From Oscillospiraceae bacterium (GTDB taxonomy: Bacteria; Bacillota; Clostridia; Oscillospirales; Acutalibacteraceae), in the NCBI GenBank assembly GCA_015066165.1, contig SVOX01000015.1:1-17066 (forward strand): a stretch of DNA of 17,066 nt, read 5' to 3'. The notes under the pieces are model-generated. The model was not told where the DNA came from and ran no database searches. It saw nothing but the letters and a program-made list of their open reading frames with translations. Below are positions 16,500-17,066 of the stretch, one piece after another (the first letter of the stretch is position 1; each line of letters begins with the position of its first letter). A program made the position numbers and the translations under genes.

Positions 16500-16527
16500 T
16501 TGACTATCGCATTAAATGTGGTATAAT
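16500..16527 (+). promoter_or_regulatory. Promoter of the HPr gene
   Basis: TTGACT (16500-16505), a 16-base spacer and TATAAT (16522-16527) lie about 45 bases before the HPr ATG. The trmD-HPr gap therefore contains an independent start. I see no convincing terminator for trmD in it. Confidence 0.85.
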
Positions 16528-16572
16528 AACAATGTAAATTAAAACACCATTTACCGATAAGGAGAATTTATA

Positions 16573-16836
16573 ATGTGCGTTAAAGATGTTGTTATTCACA
16601 ATCAAGTAGGTTTACATGCTCGTCCTGCAACTTTCTTCATTCAAAAAGCCAATGAATTTAAGTCTTCAATTTGGGTTGAAAAAGATGAAAGAAAAGTTAA
16701 TGCTAAAAGTCTTTTGGGTGTATTATCGCTTGGTATCGTTGGAGGAACAACTATCAAGATTATTGTTGACGGCTCTGATGAAAAAGAAGCGCTCGACGGT
16801 CTTGTAGCATTGGTTGAATCCGGTTTTTCTGACTAA
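16573..16836 (+). CDS. ptsH: Phosphocarrier protein HPr
   Basis: HPr passes phosphate from enzyme I to the sugar-specific PTS enzymes and, in Firmicutes, controls catabolite repression when phosphorylated on Ser46 by HPr kinase. The 87-residue protein has the active site GLHARPA with His15 and the regulatory site AKSLLGVLSLG with Ser46. Both are intact, so it is HPr and not the His15-lacking Crh. AAGGAG lies eight bases before the ATG. It is monocistronic: own promoter, own terminator, no adjacent ptsI. Confidence 0.94.
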   Translation: MCVKDVVIHNQVGLHARPATFFIQKANEFKSSIWVEKDERKVNAKSLLGVLSLGIVGGTTIKIIVDGSDEKEALDGLVALVESGFSD

Positions 16837-16849
16837 TTTTTAAAAAATA

Positions 16850-16888
16850 AAGGGTTGCCTTGAATTTTTTAAAAAGGCAACCTTTTTT
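16850..16888 (+). terminator. Intrinsic terminator of the HPr gene
   Basis: A stem GGTTGCCTT/AAGGCAACC (16853-16861 with 16874-16882), extended by A-T and G-T pairs, ends in six T. It lies just after the HPr stop codon. Confidence 0.93.
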
Positions 16889-16891
16889 CTA

Positions 16892-16919
16892 TTGACAAAT
16901 AAAAAAATCATGGTATAAT
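16892..16919 (+). promoter_or_regulatory. Consensus promoter for a transcript that runs off the right edge
   Basis: TTGACA (16892-16897), a 16-base spacer and TATAAT (16914-16919) match the consensus perfectly. The predicted transcript starts near 16926 and begins with a possible hairpin (TTGCGT near 16925-16930 with ACGCAA near 16946-16951). Confidence 0.85.
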
Positions 16920-16990
16920 ACTATTTGCGTGTGAAAGAAAGTTTTACGCAATTTATGTTTCAAGGCAATAACTTAAAGTTAATATATTTC

Positions 16991-17066
16991 CGGGTATGGC
17001 GCAGCTGGTAGCTTTGAGTTCGACCGCTTCCTGTGGAAGATAAAGGGAGAACGAAAAGGCGCAGCG
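16991..17066 (+). other. GC-rich, tRNA-like or otherwise structured segment, cut by the window edge
   Basis: Here 43 of 76 bases are G or C, far above the surrounding AT-rich DNA. The first about 22 bases resemble the acceptor and D-arm of a tRNA (CGGGTATGGCGCAGCTGG, then TAGC). No anticodon arm follows; instead there is GAGTTCGAC and a small hairpin CTTCC/GGAAG (17027-17039). It lies about 65 bases downstream of a perfect promoter. It may be the start of a structured non-coding RNA, or a degenerate tRNA. One frame is open to the edge but has no start codon. The identity is unresolved. Confidence 0.3.

Noticed and set aside
16955..17011. Short frame of 18 codons starting at ATG 16955 (MFQGNNLKLIYF...)
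   Set aside because: There is no ribosome site before the ATG, and it ends within the tRNA-like segment. It is more likely part of an untranslated leader.
16991..17066. A complete tRNA gene
   Set aside because: Only the acceptor and D-arm-like half is recognisable. There is no anticodon stem-loop and no matching 3' acceptor strand within the window.
1..17066. CRISPR arrays, insertion sequences or prophage genes
   Set aside because: No regularly spaced direct repeats, transposase or integrase motifs, or phage structural proteins were seen.

Overview
The window looks like chromosomal DNA from an AT-rich, Gram-positive member of the Clostridia, probably an uncultured gut Oscillospiraceae/Ruminococcus-like lineage (inference). 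The evidence is the low GC, the strong AGGAGG-type ribosome sites, near-consensus sigma-A promoters (TTGACA/TATAAT), intrinsic terminators, the YlxM-Ffh-S16-KH-RimM-TrmD cluster, an HPr with a regulatory Ser46, and secreted proteins with lysine-rich FN3 tails.

Left part, minus strand (1-3670): the start of a GNAT-like acyltransferase gene runs off the left edge. To its right is a membrane-anchored alpha/beta hydrolase with its own perfect promoter and terminator. Next is a two-gene unit encoding an OadB-type sodium-pump beta subunit and a 46-residue OadG-like membrane peptide. This unit is preceded by a leader RNA that closely matches the yybP-ykoY manganese riboswitch and ends in an intrinsic terminator. 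No biotin carrier or carboxyltransferase gene is nearby.

Middle, plus strand (3713-12804): a class A penicillin-binding protein and a DUF2156-GNAT fusion protein form one unit. A second unit encodes two exported proteins: a tandemly duplicated beta-helix-like protein and an SGNH/GDSL hydrolase. Both end in the same kind of tail (Cys-rich linker, Ig-like domain, FN3 domains), which suggests that they act on the same surface or substrate outside the cell.

Right part, plus strand (12834-17066): ylxM, ffh (probable TTG start), rpsP, khpA, rimM and trmD form a conserved translation and protein-targeting operon, with a strong hairpin between khpA and rimM. A separately transcribed HPr gene follows. 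The window ends just after another consensus promoter, inside a GC-rich, tRNA-like or otherwise structured segment that is cut off by the edge.

The most interesting element is the manganese-type riboswitch controlling an orphan OadB/OadG-like pair.
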